Shown here one piece after another: positions 1-9,335 of a stretch of DNA of 64,000 nt. The notes below the pieces were generated by a model. It worked only from the letters and a program-made list of their open reading frames with translations, had not been told where the DNA came from and searched no databases. Positions within the stretch are counted from its first letter, which is position 1. Every line of letters starts with the position of its first letter. The translations under genes were made by a program, and so were the position numbers. This DNA is from Rhodoferax mekongensis (lineage in GTDB: Bacteria; Pseudomonadota; Gammaproteobacteria; Burkholderiales; Burkholderiaceae_C), in NCBI RefSeq assembly GCF_032191775.1, contig NZ_CP132507.1, positions 1,079,001-1,143,000 of the forward strand, read 5' to 3'.

Positions 1-1
1 G

Positions 2-1264
2 GGCATTGCCAAGCAGTGCTACCACTTGGTGGATCCGGTGGGCTACCGGGTAGGCGACGTACTGGACATCTTCAGCAAGGCGGCCCATGCCCCAAAGATG
101 AATATCTTTGTGAATGCCGCCCTCTTGGGATTCATTCCACGCAGCGTGACAAAGAGTCTGATGGGACTCGCGCCTGTACGTCGGGTTCGGAACGCGATCA
201 TGAAGGACCTGAGCCTGCCGGAAGACATGCTCACCTTTATCAACTACCCCACACGCTTTGACTGCCGTGATTCTTTGGCGATGTTGAAGGGTTCTGGCGT
301 TGAATGCCCCAACTTGAAAGACTACGCATGGCGTTTGTGGGATTACTGGGAGCGCCACCTGGACCCCGACCTGCATATCGACCGTTCCCTGCGCGGAACC
401 GTGGGCGGCAAAGTGGTGTTGGTGACTGGGGGCTCATCGGGCATCGGTCTGGCAGCTGCGCACAAGTTTGCCGAGGCTGGCGCGACTACGATCATTTGTG
501 GTCGGGACCTGGACAAGCTTGAAGAGGCCTGTAAGGAGGCCAAGTCAAAGGGCTACAGCTTTGTTGCCTACCCGGCGGATATTGCCGACATGGCGGACTG
601 CGACCGGTTTGTGAAAGTGCTGATCGAGAACCACGGGGGCGTGGACTTCCTGATCAACAACGCGGGCCGCTCCATCCGCCGCGCTATCGAGTCTAGTTAC
701 GACCGTTTTCACGACTTTGAGCGCACGATGCAGCTCAATTACTTCGGATGTCTGCGCGTGACCATGGGCTTGTTGCCGGGTATGGTGGCCAAGAAAAAGG
801 GGCACATCGTGAACATCAGCTCGATTGGCGTTCTGACCAATGCGCCTCGCTTTAGCGCCTATGTGGCATCCAAAGCCGCTTTGGATGCTTGGACCCGTTG
901 CGCATCCAGTGAGTTCGCAGACCAAGGCATCAGCTTCACCACTATCAACATGCCCTTGGTGCGCACACCGATGATTGCGCCAACGGGCATTTACAACAAT
1001 GTGCCGACCTTGTCCCCTGAACAAGCTGCCGACATGGTGGCGGATGCCTGCATCAGCAAACCTGTGCGAATCGCCACGCGTTTGGGTATCACCGGGCAGG
1101 TAATGCATGCCCTAGTGCCCCGCATCGCCCAGATCGCCATGAACACCAGCTTCCGTATGTTCCCTGATTCCTCCGCGGCCAAGGGTGCCAAGCCAGGGGA
1201 GAAGGCGAAGTTGTCACCGGAGGCGATTGCGATGCAGCAAATGATGCGGGGGATACACTTCTGA
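2..1264 (+). CDS. Two-domain SDR family oxidoreductase, 3' part
   Basis: The reading frame is open from the first bases of the window, so the gene begins upstream and only its last 420 residues are seen. The visible part starts in the C-terminal half of an extended-SDR (male-sterility/thioester-reductase-like) domain. A classical SDR domain follows, with the nucleotide motif TGGSSGIG about 140 residues in, NNAG about 80 residues later, and the catalytic YVASK. Proteins with this tandem layout are usually about 650-660 residues and are annotated as fatty acyl or long-chain reductases; the substrate cannot be told here. A 128-bp gap separates it from the polysaccharide genes, so it need not belong to that locus. 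The TTG at position 26 is internal, not a real start. Confidence 0.85.
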   Translation, partial: GIAKQCYHLVDPVGYRVGDVLDIFSKAAHAPKMNIFVNAALLGFIPRSVTKSLMGLAPVRRVRNAIMKDLSLPEDMLTFINYPTRFDCRDSLAMLKGSGVECPNLKDYAWRLWDYWERHLDPDLHIDRSLRGTVGGKVVLVTGGSSGIGLAAAHKFAEAGATTIICGRDLDKLEEACKEAKSKGYSFVAYPADIADMADCDRFVKVLIENHGGVDFLINNAGRSIRRAIESSYDRFHDFERTMQLNYFGCLRVTMGLLPGMVAKKKGHIVNISSIGVLTNAPRFSAYVASKAALDAWTRCASSEFADQGISFTTINMPLVRTPMIAPTGIYNNVPTLSPEQAADMVADACISKPVRIATRLGITGQVMHALVPRIAQIAMNTSFRMFPDSSAAKGAKPGEKAKLSPEAIAMQQMMRGIHF

Positions 1265-1392
1265 TCGATTGGGGCTAGTCTGCACTTGGGGATGGCTGCT
1301 TAGAATGCCAGCCACATGTATCTACCCCTTGCCCGCCCTTATACCCAGCCTGCCTTGGGTCGCACCTCTGGTGCACTCATTGGGAGTCAATC

Positions 1393-2397
1393 GTGACCAT
1401 ACTTGTGACCGGGAGTGCCGGTTTCATTGGTTTTCACGTATGCCAGCGTCTGTTGAGCCAGGGGAATTTAGTCGTTGGTATTGATAATCTCAATGACTAC
1501 TATGACGTGGGGCTCAAGGAGAGTCGACTCAAGCTGTTGATGGCACATGACAACTTCCGCTTTCGCAAACTGGACGTTGCCGATCGGCCCGACATGGCCG
1601 ACTTGTTTCAACAAGAGGCGCCCACCCGTGTGGTCCATCTGGCTGCTCAGGCGGGGGTGCGGTATTCGCTGCAAAACCCCCACGCCTATGTGGACTCGAA
1701 TCTGGCCGGGTTTGTCAACATCCTGGAGGGTTGCCGCTACGGCGCGGTTGAGCATCTGGTCTACGCGAGTAGTTCCAGTGTTTATGGAGGAAATACCAAG
1801 CTGCCTTTTTCCGAGCAGGACAGTGTGGATCATCCCATTAGCTTATATGCCGCGACCAAGAAGGCCAATGAGTTGATGGCGCACACCTACAGCCATTTGT
1901 TCAATGTGCCGACGACAGGCTTGCGGTTCTTCACGGTGTACGGCCCTTGGGGGCGCCCTGATATGGCCTTGTTTCTGTTTACCAAGGCCATTTTGGAGGG
2001 GCGTGCCATTGACGTGTTCAATCAAGGTCAAATGGTGCGGGACTTCACCTTTATCGATGACATCGTGGAAGGCGTGGTGAGGGTGCTTGACAAACGAGCC
2101 GCCCCCGCATCACAAGCGGGAGGCGCACCTTACCGCGTATTCAATATTGGAAATAACCAGCCAACGCCCTTGATGGCCTATATCGAGGCCATCGAAAAGT
2201 CTCTGGGTCGAGTTGCGGTAAAAAACTACTTGCCGATGCAGCCCGGAGATGTCCCGGCAACCTTTGCGGATACGGACGCACTGAACCAGTGGGTTGGATT
2301 CAAGCCCAGCACCTCTGTAGAGCTCGGGGTTCAGCGTTTCGTTGATTGGTATCAGGATTACTATTCAGTGGCAGTGCGCGCCCACGTAGCGTCGTGA
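1393..2397 (+). CDS. NAD-dependent epimerase, UDP-glucuronate 4-epimerase type
   Basis: A 334-residue extended SDR starting with GTG. It has the dinucleotide motif GSAGFIG (residues 7-13), the segment [15 protein letters not shown] (31-45) typical of UDP-glucuronate epimerases (CapI/LspL group), the serine stretch ASSSSVYGG, the catalytic pair Tyr152/Lys156 in YAATK, and [15 protein letters not shown] in the substrate-binding half. By family it interconverts UDP-glucuronate and UDP-galacturonate in the cytoplasm. It is the first gene of the polysaccharide run and lies 10 bp ahead of galE. An amidotransferase (AsnB-type) downstream would fit a uronamide in the polymer, which is inference. Confidence 0.88.
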   Translation: MTILVTGSAGFIGFHVCQRLLSQGNLVVGIDNLNDYYDVGLKESRLKLLMAHDNFRFRKLDVADRPDMADLFQQEAPTRVVHLAAQAGVRYSLQNPHAYVDSNLAGFVNILEGCRYGAVEHLVYASSSSVYGGNTKLPFSEQDSVDHPISLYAATKKANELMAHTYSHLFNVPTTGLRFFTVYGPWGRPDMALFLFTKAILEGRAIDVFNQGQMVRDFTFIDDIVEGVVRVLDKRAAPASQAGGAPYRVFNIGNNQPTPLMAYIEAIEKSLGRVAVKNYLPMQPGDVPATFADTDALNQWVGFKPSTSVELGVQRFVDWYQDYYSVAVRAHVAS

Positions 2398-2407
2398 AGG
2401 GCAGCGA

Positions 2408-3424
2408 ATGAATATTCTATTGACCGGTGGTGCTGGATATATTGGCAGCCATACCGCTGTTTCACTGATTGAAGCCGGGCATCACGCGGTTATTTATGAC
2501 AACTTCAGCAACAGCAGTCCGACGGTTGTGTGTTGTATTGAGGAAATCACCAAAACAACAGTCCCTGTCATTGCTGGCGATATTCTGGATACCGCGCGCT
2601 TGACCGAAGTGCTTCAGAAGCACGCGGTGGATGCCGTGATTCATTTTGCCGGGCTAAAAGCAGTAGGGGAGTCGGTCAAAGCCCCAGTTGCTTACTATGC
2701 CAACAATGTGCAGGGCACCATCAGTCTGTTGCAAGCTATGCAGGTGGCCCATGTCAAGAGCCTGATTTTCAGCTCCAGTGCCACCGTCTATGGTGTTCCG
2801 CAGTATCTGCCCTTGGATGAGGCACACCCGACTGGAGCGGTCAACCCGTATGGGCGTAGCAAACTGCATATTGAAGAGATGTTGCAGGATGTCGCGAATT
2901 CGGACGCCGCGTGGCGGATTGCATGCTTGCGGTACTTTAATCCAGTGGGCGCGCATGCGTCGGCCTTGATTGGGGAGAGTCCGCGTGGTGTGCCCAATAA
3001 CCTGATGCCCTATGTTGTGCAGGTGGCTTGCGGCAGACTTCCAAGCGTGAGTGTGTATGGCTCGGATTACCCCACTTCCGATGGCACTGGCGTGCGGGAC
3101 TACATCCATGTAGTCGATCTGGCGCAGGGGCATGTGGCCGCGTTGGACTTTTTGGAGGCTCACCCGGGGTGGAATGCCTTCAACCTTGGGACGGGGCGTG
3201 GCTACAGTGTTCTGGAGGTTCTGCGTGCGTTTGAGCAGGTGTGTGGGTTTTCGATCCAGCATTCCATAGTGGCTCGACGGCCGGGAGATGTCGCCGCTGC
3301 TTATGCAAAAACGGACGCGGCTAGGCAGTTGATGGGCTGGAGTGCATCGAGGGATATCCACGAAATGTGCGCCAGTGCCTGGCGTTTCGCTCGAATACAG
3401 CCTGGATCGGTCGAGTCCACATGA
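2408..3424 (+). CDS. galE: UDP-glucose 4-epimerase
   Basis: A 338-residue protein of normal GalE length. It has GGAGYIG at residues 7-13, FSSSATVYG around 121-129, and the catalytic Tyr148 and Lys152 in YGRSK. The region near RYFNPVGAHASALIGESPRG matches the GalE substrate-binding part. It interconverts UDP-glucose and UDP-galactose (or the GlcNAc/GalNAc forms), feeding glycan synthesis. Its stop codon overlaps the start of the flippase by 4 bp (ATGA), so the two are probably translationally coupled. Confidence 0.93.
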   Translation: MNILLTGGAGYIGSHTAVSLIEAGHHAVIYDNFSNSSPTVVCCIEEITKTTVPVIAGDILDTARLTEVLQKHAVDAVIHFAGLKAVGESVKAPVAYYANNVQGTISLLQAMQVAHVKSLIFSSSATVYGVPQYLPLDEAHPTGAVNPYGRSKLHIEEMLQDVANSDAAWRIACLRYFNPVGAHASALIGESPRGVPNNLMPYVVQVACGRLPSVSVYGSDYPTSDGTGVRDYIHVVDLAQGHVAALDFLEAHPGWNAFNLGTGRGYSVLEVLRAFEQVCGFSIQHSIVARRPGDVAAAYAKTDAARQLMGWSASRDIHEMCASAWRFARIQPGSVEST

Positions 3425-4707
3425 ATTGGTCGCGCATCTTTCGGTTGGCTCGCGAAATGGGCTGGCTGGTCTTTGGACAATTGGCGGCTGTCACCGGTAC
3501 TTTGGTTTTGGTGCGTGTGTTGACCGAACACCTTGCCCCCGAAACCTACGGAGAATTGGCTCTGGGGCTCACGCTGATTGGACTTATTAACCAGGTAGTC
3601 CTTGGTGGTGTCGTGACAAGTATTGGTCGTTATTATTCGATTGCTTTTGAAAAACAAGAGTTAGGCGTTTACCTCAAGGCGTCTAAACGTATCTTATGGA
3701 TTTCAACCGTCATCATATTGACTTTTGGTGGCCTGTGTTTTGGAGGGCTTCAGTTTTTTGGATATGACCCGCAGATTGATTTTGTCGGGCCACTCGTTCT
3801 TTTTTCATTGCTTGGTGGATATGGGGCCGCCTACAGTGGTATTCTGAATGCAGCCCGGTTGCGTTCGCTGGTTGCTTTGCATGGAGGGGTGGAGGCTTGG
3901 CTGAAGATTCTCTTGGTTCTCGGTGCAGTTTCTTGTTTAGGGGCATCTGTACCGGCGGTTATTGCAGCTTATGTCGGGGCCAGCATGTTGGTGGTCGGGT
4001 CACTATATTTCTTCTTGCAATCATGCTTGCATCTCGAGAAAAAATCTACAGAGAATAGCGGTGAGTGGATAAAGCATATATGGAAATATAGTCTTCCATT
4101 CAGTTATTGGGGCGTGTTTGTATGGGCTCAACAGAGCTCAGATCGATGGGCGTTGGACCTTTTTGGTTCGCGCGAAGATGTCGGTTTGTATGCTGTGCTG
4201 TTTCAACTTGGCTATACGCCGATTGTGATGACGGTTGGAACGGTTGTGTCATTCCTTGGGCCTATTTTCTATCAACGAGCGGGTGATGCGACCGATGAGC
4301 GGCGGCGGGGAAGTGTTCGAGCCTTGACTTGGAGAATTACATTGGCTTGCTTGGGTTTGACCGGAGTAGGATTTGCTCTAGCGTGTCTGATGCATGAGTG
4401 GATCTTTGCTTGGTTGGTATCCCCTCAATACCGCTCTGTGTCATATCTGATGCCGTGGATGGTGTTGGCTGGAGGACTATTTGCCGCAGGCCAGATGTTG
4501 GCCTTGAAATTGATCAGTGATATGCAAGCGTCCATCATGACCTCGGCAAAAATTTGGACGGGCGTCTTGGGTGTCTCTGCCAATTTTTATGCGGGATCTA
4601 TCTTGGGTGTTCCGGGAGTCGTAGGGGCTTTGGTTATTGTGTCTGGTGTCTACGTTATATGGATGCTTCTGCTGGCACGGAAGAACTTTTCGATGAAAAG
4701 CCTTTGA
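3421..4707 (+). CDS. Polysaccharide flippase (Wzx-like, MATE/MOP superfamily)
   Basis: The ATG at 3421 overlaps the galE stop by 4 bp and gives 428 residues; the open frame reaches further upstream, but those codons lie inside galE. The protein is very hydrophobic, with roughly 12 predicted membrane segments spaced along its length and few conserved polar residues, as in oligosaccharide-repeat flippases. In the Wzx/Wzy scheme it would move undecaprenyl-linked repeat units across the inner membrane. Base composition is noticeably AT-richer than in galE upstream, which is typical of exchanged O-antigen genes. The assignment rests on topology and context, since flippases have weak sequence motifs. 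Confidence 0.8.
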   Translation: MNWSRIFRLAREMGWLVFGQLAAVTGTLVLVRVLTEHLAPETYGELALGLTLIGLINQVVLGGVVTSIGRYYSIAFEKQELGVYLKASKRILWISTVIILTFGGLCFGGLQFFGYDPQIDFVGPLVLFSLLGGYGAAYSGILNAARLRSLVALHGGVEAWLKILLVLGAVSCLGASVPAVIAAYVGASMLVVGSLYFFLQSCLHLEKKSTENSGEWIKHIWKYSLPFSYWGVFVWAQQSSDRWALDLFGSREDVGLYAVLFQLGYTPIVMTVGTVVSFLGPIFYQRAGDATDERRRGSVRALTWRITLACLGLTGVGFALACLMHEWIFAWLVSPQYRSVSYLMPWMVLAGGLFAAGQMLALKLISDMQASIMTSAKIWTGVLGVSANFYAGSILGVPGVVGALVIVSGVYVIWMLLLARKNFSMKSL

Positions 4708-4748
4708 AGTGAAAATGGATGCAGAACCATAGCCACTCAATGTGAAGT

Positions 4749-5534
4749 ATGAAAAAAATTCTTAAGAAAATTCATTGGATTACATCAAGCCAATTGGGGT
4801 TTGATTTCTTTGTATTTCTGAAATCATTGCGTGGGATACCACGATTTTTGAAAGATTGGCGTGAGTTCTCCCAGAAGTATGATGGTGTTTTGACGCTGAC
4901 TCCCTGTTTACACGATAGATATGAAGAAGGAGGAAGTACCAACACGGAGTACTTTTGGCAAGATCTTCTGGTTGCAAGGTGGATTTTTGAAGCAAAGCCG
5001 GAAAAGCATGTGGATGTGGGCTCCCGGGTAGATGGATTTGTAGCGCATGTCGCGAGCTATCGTGAAATCGAGGTGTTTGATGTGCGTCCCATCAGGACAA
5101 AACTTACCAACATCAGCTTCAAACAAGCAGATCTCATGAATGGGATTGATGAATCTCTGACCTCAGGTGGGTACTGCGATTCAATTTCATGCCTGCATGC
5201 TCTTGAGCATTTTGGTTTGGGGCGATATGGGGATCCAGTAGACGCCAATGGCCATGTGCGCGGCTTCGCGAATATGGCGAAGCTGCTGCGGCCGGGGGGG
5301 ACTTTTTATCTTGCCGTACCTATTGGCCGCGAAAAAGTGGAGTTTAACGCCAACCGCATTTTTGATCCACGCAGCATTATTCGTTTAGCGCAAGCAAATG
5401 TATTGTCTCTTCAGCGCTTAGTGGTGATCACTAATGGTTCCACCGTCAAAGATGCTCAACCGATCGACAATGAACTGCAGGCTCTGGCCAATGAGGATTA
5501 TGGCCTTGGCATATTTGTGTTCAAAAAGCAATAA
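4749..5534 (+). CDS. DUF268 family protein, methyltransferase-like
   Basis: A 261-residue protein matching the DUF268 pattern: HVDVGSRVDGF at residues 87-97 in place of SAM-binding motif I, an acidic strand end at VFDVRP, and SCLHALEHFGLGRYGDP at 147-163. It ends with a LRPGGTFYLAVPIG segment like the post-motif strand of class I methyltransferases. DUF268 proteins are commonly found in glycan loci, but their reaction is not established to my knowledge. A sugar O-methyltransferase is a reasonable guess. It starts 41 bp after the flippase, with AT-rich coding like its neighbours. Confidence 0.75.
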   Translation: MKKILKKIHWITSSQLGFDFFVFLKSLRGIPRFLKDWREFSQKYDGVLTLTPCLHDRYEEGGSTNTEYFWQDLLVARWIFEAKPEKHVDVGSRVDGFVAHVASYREIEVFDVRPIRTKLTNISFKQADLMNGIDESLTSGGYCDSISCLHALEHFGLGRYGDPVDANGHVRGFANMAKLLRPGGTFYLAVPIGREKVEFNANRIFDPRSIIRLAQANVLSLQRLVVITNGSTVKDAQPIDNELQALANEDYGLGIFVFKKQ

Positions 5535-5550
5535 TTCAATTAGGACAGCT

Positions 5551-6246
5551 ATGCTGATCGCCGAGGAAAATGAGTCGAATCGCCAAGTGTGGCTAGAAAA
5601 GGCACTCTCCGCTATCCCTCCGGGCCTCCGAATTTTGGATGCCGGTGCCGGTGAGTTGAAGAATCGAAAGCACTGTCGTCATCTGGTATACGTGTCCCAG
5701 GACTTTGGACAATATACAGGAGGCAAAGGTGAGGCGGCTACCCAAGGCTTGCATGATTGTCATTGGGATACCAGTCGTATAGACCTAGTTTCTGATATCG
5801 CGGCGATCCCTGCTCCTGATGCTAGTTTTGACGCTATTCTCTGCAGCGAAGTGCTGGAGCATGTGCCAGAGCCCACTCATGCACTTGATGAGTTTGCCCG
5901 GCTTCTCAAGCCGGGTGGTACGGTTATTCTGACCGCTCCATTTAGCTCCAATGTCCATATGGCGCCGTACCATTTCTGTAGTGGTTTCTCACGATATTGG
6001 TATGAGCATCATTTGACTTTACGTGGGTTTGAAATCAAAGAGATTGTGTCTAATGGGGATTGGTATTCCCTATTGCGCCAAGAGATCCTGCGTTTGGGTG
6101 GATTGGAGCGTCGACAGGGGGGCTGGTATTGGCCATTTGCATATGCATATGCTGTTCTGGGGGTGGTCTATTTTCGAGTCCGAAAAAAGCACCGAGCAGA
6201 TGATTTGGCATGCTTTGGTTGGCACTGCATTGCCGTAAAGAAATAA
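5551..6246 (+). CDS. Class I SAM-dependent methyltransferase
   Basis: The start at 5551, 16 bp after the DUF268 gene, gives 231 residues; the open frame runs upstream into that gene, but codons there are not used. Motif I is ILDAGAGELKN (28-38), and the Methyltransf_11 signature DAILCSEVLEHVPEP lies at 94-108, followed by LLKPGGTVILTAPF. This is the ubiE/Methyltransf_11 type often found in polysaccharide clusters, presumably modifying a sugar or lipid-linked intermediate. The acceptor is unknown. It is followed by a 218-bp AT-rich gap. Confidence 0.8.
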   Translation: MLIAEENESNRQVWLEKALSAIPPGLRILDAGAGELKNRKHCRHLVYVSQDFGQYTGGKGEAATQGLHDCHWDTSRIDLVSDIAAIPAPDASFDAILCSEVLEHVPEPTHALDEFARLLKPGGTVILTAPFSSNVHMAPYHFCSGFSRYWYEHHLTLRGFEIKEIVSNGDWYSLLRQEILRLGGLERRQGGWYWPFAYAYAVLGVVYFRVRKKHRADDLACFGWHCIAVKK

Positions 6247-6464
6247 GAATAATAATCAGGTCTTCTGTGGCTTGACTTGCAAAATAGGTGACTGGTGATA
6301 TTTTATGCGCACCGGCGACTGACACAAGATGTTCGAGGTTTTTTTGTTGTACCGGGTGTTACGCCTGGCTTTCGGAGATCCTTGGACGCAGAGTCTGAAT
6401 TTATGTTGTGTGTATTGACCTACTGCGTTTTAGAGCACTCACGTACGGCTCCTAGTAAGTAAAG

Positions 6465-7376
6465 ATGAGTTACTCAAAGACTAAGATGGGTACAAAAGTA
6501 ATTCCCCGAATATTTGGTGGCTTAGGCAACCAACTTTTTTGCTATGCTGCCGCGCGCAGGCTGGCACTAGCCACGGCTTCCGAATTAGTAATAGATGATG
6601 TCAGTGGCTTTGCGAATGACAGTTTGTATCAGCGACATTCGCAGTTGGAGCATTTTCATATTCCTTGTCGAAAAGCGCTTGCATCTGAACGGATGGAGCC
6701 TTTTTCGCGCATTCGCAGGTATTTGAAGCGAAAAATAAATGCTCAAAAACGATTTGAGTTGCGTACTTATATTCAGCAAGTGGGGATGGATTTTGACTCT
6801 CGTTTGCTGGATGTCCAGCCCAGAGGAAATCTGTATCTCGAAGGCTATTGGCAGGGCGAGGCCTACTTCAAGGATATAGAACCTGTGCTTCGGGCTGATT
6901 TGCGAATAAAGCCGCCTTCCGACGCCAAAAATCTAGACGTCGCATTGCGAGTGCGCACATGTACTGCCATTGCGGTGCATGTGCGATTCTTTGACACGCC
7001 GGGCATTGAGGGCGGCACGAACGCGCCAGGCGACTATTACGCACGTGCCATCGCCAAGATGGAAGAGCTCGTCCCTCAGGCGCATTACTTTCTTTTTTCT
7101 GATCAGCCAGAAAGTGCACGTGAACGCATCCCATTGCCTGATGACAGAGTCACCTGTGTGTCCCATAACCAGGGTGATGCATATGCATATGCAGATCTGT
7201 GGCTCATGACGCAGTGCCAGCACTTCATCATTGCAAACAGCACATTCAGTTGGTGGGGAGCTTGGTTATCAGCCTCCCCAGGAAAGCATGTGATTGCACC
7301 TGGCTACAAGAAGCTGGAAGGCAAGGCGTGGTGGGGGTTCGACGGCTTGCTGCCAGCTGAGTGGATTAAGCTTTGA
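6465..7376 (+). CDS. Alpha-1,2-fucosyltransferase family protein (GT11)
   Basis: A 303-residue protein with the GT11 N-terminal motif FGGLGNQLF (17-25), HVRFFD (172-177) at the place of the usual HxRRGD motif, FLFSD at 209-213, and the C-terminal ANSTFSWWGAWLS (258-269). These motifs are typical of bacterial alpha-1,2-fucosyltransferases (FutC/WbwK-like), which move fucose from GDP-fucose to galactose in O-antigens. No GDP-fucose pathway gene is in the window, so the donor must be made elsewhere. The changed HxR motif occurs near the donor site. Base composition is AT-rich, as in the three genes before it. Confidence 0.85.
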   Translation: MSYSKTKMGTKVIPRIFGGLGNQLFCYAAARRLALATASELVIDDVSGFANDSLYQRHSQLEHFHIPCRKALASERMEPFSRIRRYLKRKINAQKRFELRTYIQQVGMDFDSRLLDVQPRGNLYLEGYWQGEAYFKDIEPVLRADLRIKPPSDAKNLDVALRVRTCTAIAVHVRFFDTPGIEGGTNAPGDYYARAIAKMEELVPQAHYFLFSDQPESARERIPLPDDRVTCVSHNQGDAYAYADLWLMTQCQHFIIANSTFSWWGAWLSASPGKHVIAPGYKKLEGKAWWGFDGLLPAEWIKL

Positions 7377-7417
7377 TGCATATCTTCGCCGACGCGGTGA
7401 AAATATAGGGCCGTTTC

Positions 7418-9283
7418 ATGTGTGGAATTTTTGGTGTTGTCGATCTGCATGGGGCAGTTGAGCGCAGCGGCATGGAGCTTAGCCTAGCGCGCTTAGCACA
7501 TCGTGGGCCAGATGGGTCCGGGGTGTGGTATTCAAGTTGTGGGCGGATTGGATTGGGACACAGCCGTTTAGCGGTGGTTGATCTGACGGATGCTGCTAGC
7601 CAGCCCATGCTCAGCGGAAGCGGGCGCTTTGTTGTGGTCTTCAATGGAGAGATTTACAACTTCAAGTCCTTGCGCGCCGAGCTGCAGGAAAAGGGCTTCC
7701 AGTTCACCTCGTCAGGCGATACTGAGGTTTTGCTGGCTGCGTACCAAGTTTGGGGTGAACAATGTCTGCACAAACTCAACGGGATGTTTGCACTTGCCAT
7801 TCTGGATCAGGGGGATGAAAGCAGCGGGCCGTCGTTGTTCTTTGCCCGTGATCGGGCAGGGGAAAAGCCTTTCTACTATTCCTATGCCGGTGGAGTGTTT
7901 CACTTTGCATCGGAGCTCAAGGCCCTGAAGCATGGGCGCGCGATTGACCTGCAGGCGCTCAACTTCTATCTTGCCTTGGGTTATGTCCCCCGCGATAGGT
8001 GTTTGTTTCAGGGGGTTGCAAAGCTGCCGGCTGCGCACAGCGGCCGTCTTGATCTGACGACAGGGGCGCTTGTTATCAAGCCCTACTGGGCGCTACCAGC
8101 AAAGAGTGTGGTCGGAAAGGTCAATGGGATGGACTTGGCCGCTGAGGCGGGCGAACTGATCAAAGACTCGGTTCGGCATAGATTGATCGCTGACGTTCCG
8201 GTAGGGGTCCTGCTGTCGGGGGGGCTGGATTCCAGTCTGATAGCGGCAGCGGCTGCGCAGGTCAGTTCAACGCCCGTTGAGACCTTCACCGTCTCGTTGC
8301 CTGGCTCGGCTCTGGATGAGTCTATGCACGCGCAAAGGGTGGCCAGCTACTTTGGTACCCGGCACCATGTGCTATCGCTGGATAGGCCGGGTCTAGGGCA
8401 CCTTGACCAGTTGGCCCCATATATCGACGAACCCATTGCTGATTCATCCATACTTCCTGCCTGGTTAGTGTTCGGTTTGGCGCGAAAGCAGGTCACCGTG
8501 GCCCTCGGCGGCGATGGTGGGGACGAGTTGTTTGGAGGCTATTCGGACTACACCACCAGTTTGGCGGACGCTCGCCGCTGGGGATGGATGCGAGGCGCCC
8601 TGTTGAGCACCGTGGCCTCCGTGGCGGGCCAATTGCCTGCGGGTGTGCGTGGTCGCAATCGCCTGGCCTCGATGCGACATGGACCGCTACGCCAGATGAT
8701 CTGGGGGCGGCCCTACTTTGATATGCAGCTTCGACAACGCATCATGACGAAGCCGGCCATCGCCGAGTTGGGGGGCGGGGTATCTGCTCCCGAGATGTTC
8801 CTGACCCACTTGTTTGATCAGGGCAGCGACCCGGTTGACTGCATGACCCGAACACATTTCGGCAGCATTCTTCCGGATGACTTTCTCGTCAAGGTGGACC
8901 GCGCCAGCATGGCGCACAGCCTAGAGGTGCGCGCGCCTTTTCTGGATCATCATTTGATTGAGTTTGCTTTTGAAAAAATCCCCTCGGAATGGAAGGTGCA
9001 GGATGGTGAGTCGCGTCGGCTGCAGCGGATCCTTGCGCAGCAGTGGCTTCCGTCGGATCTGGATACCAAGCGCAAGCAGGGGTTTTCTATTCCGATCAAT
9101 GAATGGTTGCGTGCTGAAGGAGAGAGCGCATTGATGGCAAGAATGGAAGGGCTTCCAGCGATGATCGACATGACGGAGGTCCGCGGTCTTGTCAGGGGGC
9201 ACCTTGCCGGACGGGCCAATGGGGGGCGGTTGTTTGCGTTGATCATGTTGGCACTTGCCATGCATAACGTAGATGGCCCATGA
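7418..9283 (+). CDS. asnB: Asparagine synthase, glutamine-hydrolysing (AsnB type)
   Basis: A 621-residue protein of normal AsnB length. The N-terminal Cys2 (MCGIFG) is the glutaminase nucleophile of the class II amidotransferase domain, with NGEIYN at 76-81. The synthetase domain has the ATP-binding SGGLDSS at 267-273 and GGDGGDELFGGY further on. In polysaccharide loci, AsnB homologues such as WbpS are proposed to amidate uronic acids rather than to make asparagine. The position between a fucosyltransferase and methyltransferases, together with a UDP-glucuronate epimerase-like gene upstream, supports that role here, but the sequence does not settle it. Confidence 0.9.
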   Translation: MCGIFGVVDLHGAVERSGMELSLARLAHRGPDGSGVWYSSCGRIGLGHSRLAVVDLTDAASQPMLSGSGRFVVVFNGEIYNFKSLRAELQEKGFQFTSSGDTEVLLAAYQVWGEQCLHKLNGMFALAILDQGDESSGPSLFFARDRAGEKPFYYSYAGGVFHFASELKALKHGRAIDLQALNFYLALGYVPRDRCLFQGVAKLPAAHSGRLDLTTGALVIKPYWALPAKSVVGKVNGMDLAAEAGELIKDSVRHRLIADVPVGVLLSGGLDSSLIAAAAAQVSSTPVETFTVSLPGSALDESMHAQRVASYFGTRHHVLSLDRPGLGHLDQLAPYIDEPIADSSILPAWLVFGLARKQVTVALGGDGGDELFGGYSDYTTSLADARRWGWMRGALLSTVASVAGQLPAGVRGRNRLASMRHGPLRQMIWGRPYFDMQLRQRIMTKPAIAELGGGVSAPEMFLTHLFDQGSDPVDCMTRTHFGSILPDDFLVKVDRASMAHSLEVRAPFLDHHLIEFAFEKIPSEWKVQDGESRRLQRILAQQWLPSDLDTKRKQGFSIPINEWLRAEGESALMARMEGLPAMIDMTEVRGLVRGHLAGRANGGRLFALIMLALAMHNVDGP

Positions 9284-9335
9284 AGCGAGTCACGCTATTT
9301 CATACTGTGCAAAAAACCACCAGCGGATATTAAGG

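Noticed and set aside
6247..6464. Possible promoter TTGACT at about 6272 with a TGATAT-like -10
   Set aside because: The -35 is good, but the -10 element matches poorly at any normal spacing, so I did not list it. The gap is AT-rich and holds no gene.
6130..7200. Two GCATATGCATATG-like strings at about 6137 and 7178
   Set aside because: Both lie in coding sequence encoding Ala-Tyr repeats in unrelated proteins. No structural role is apparent.
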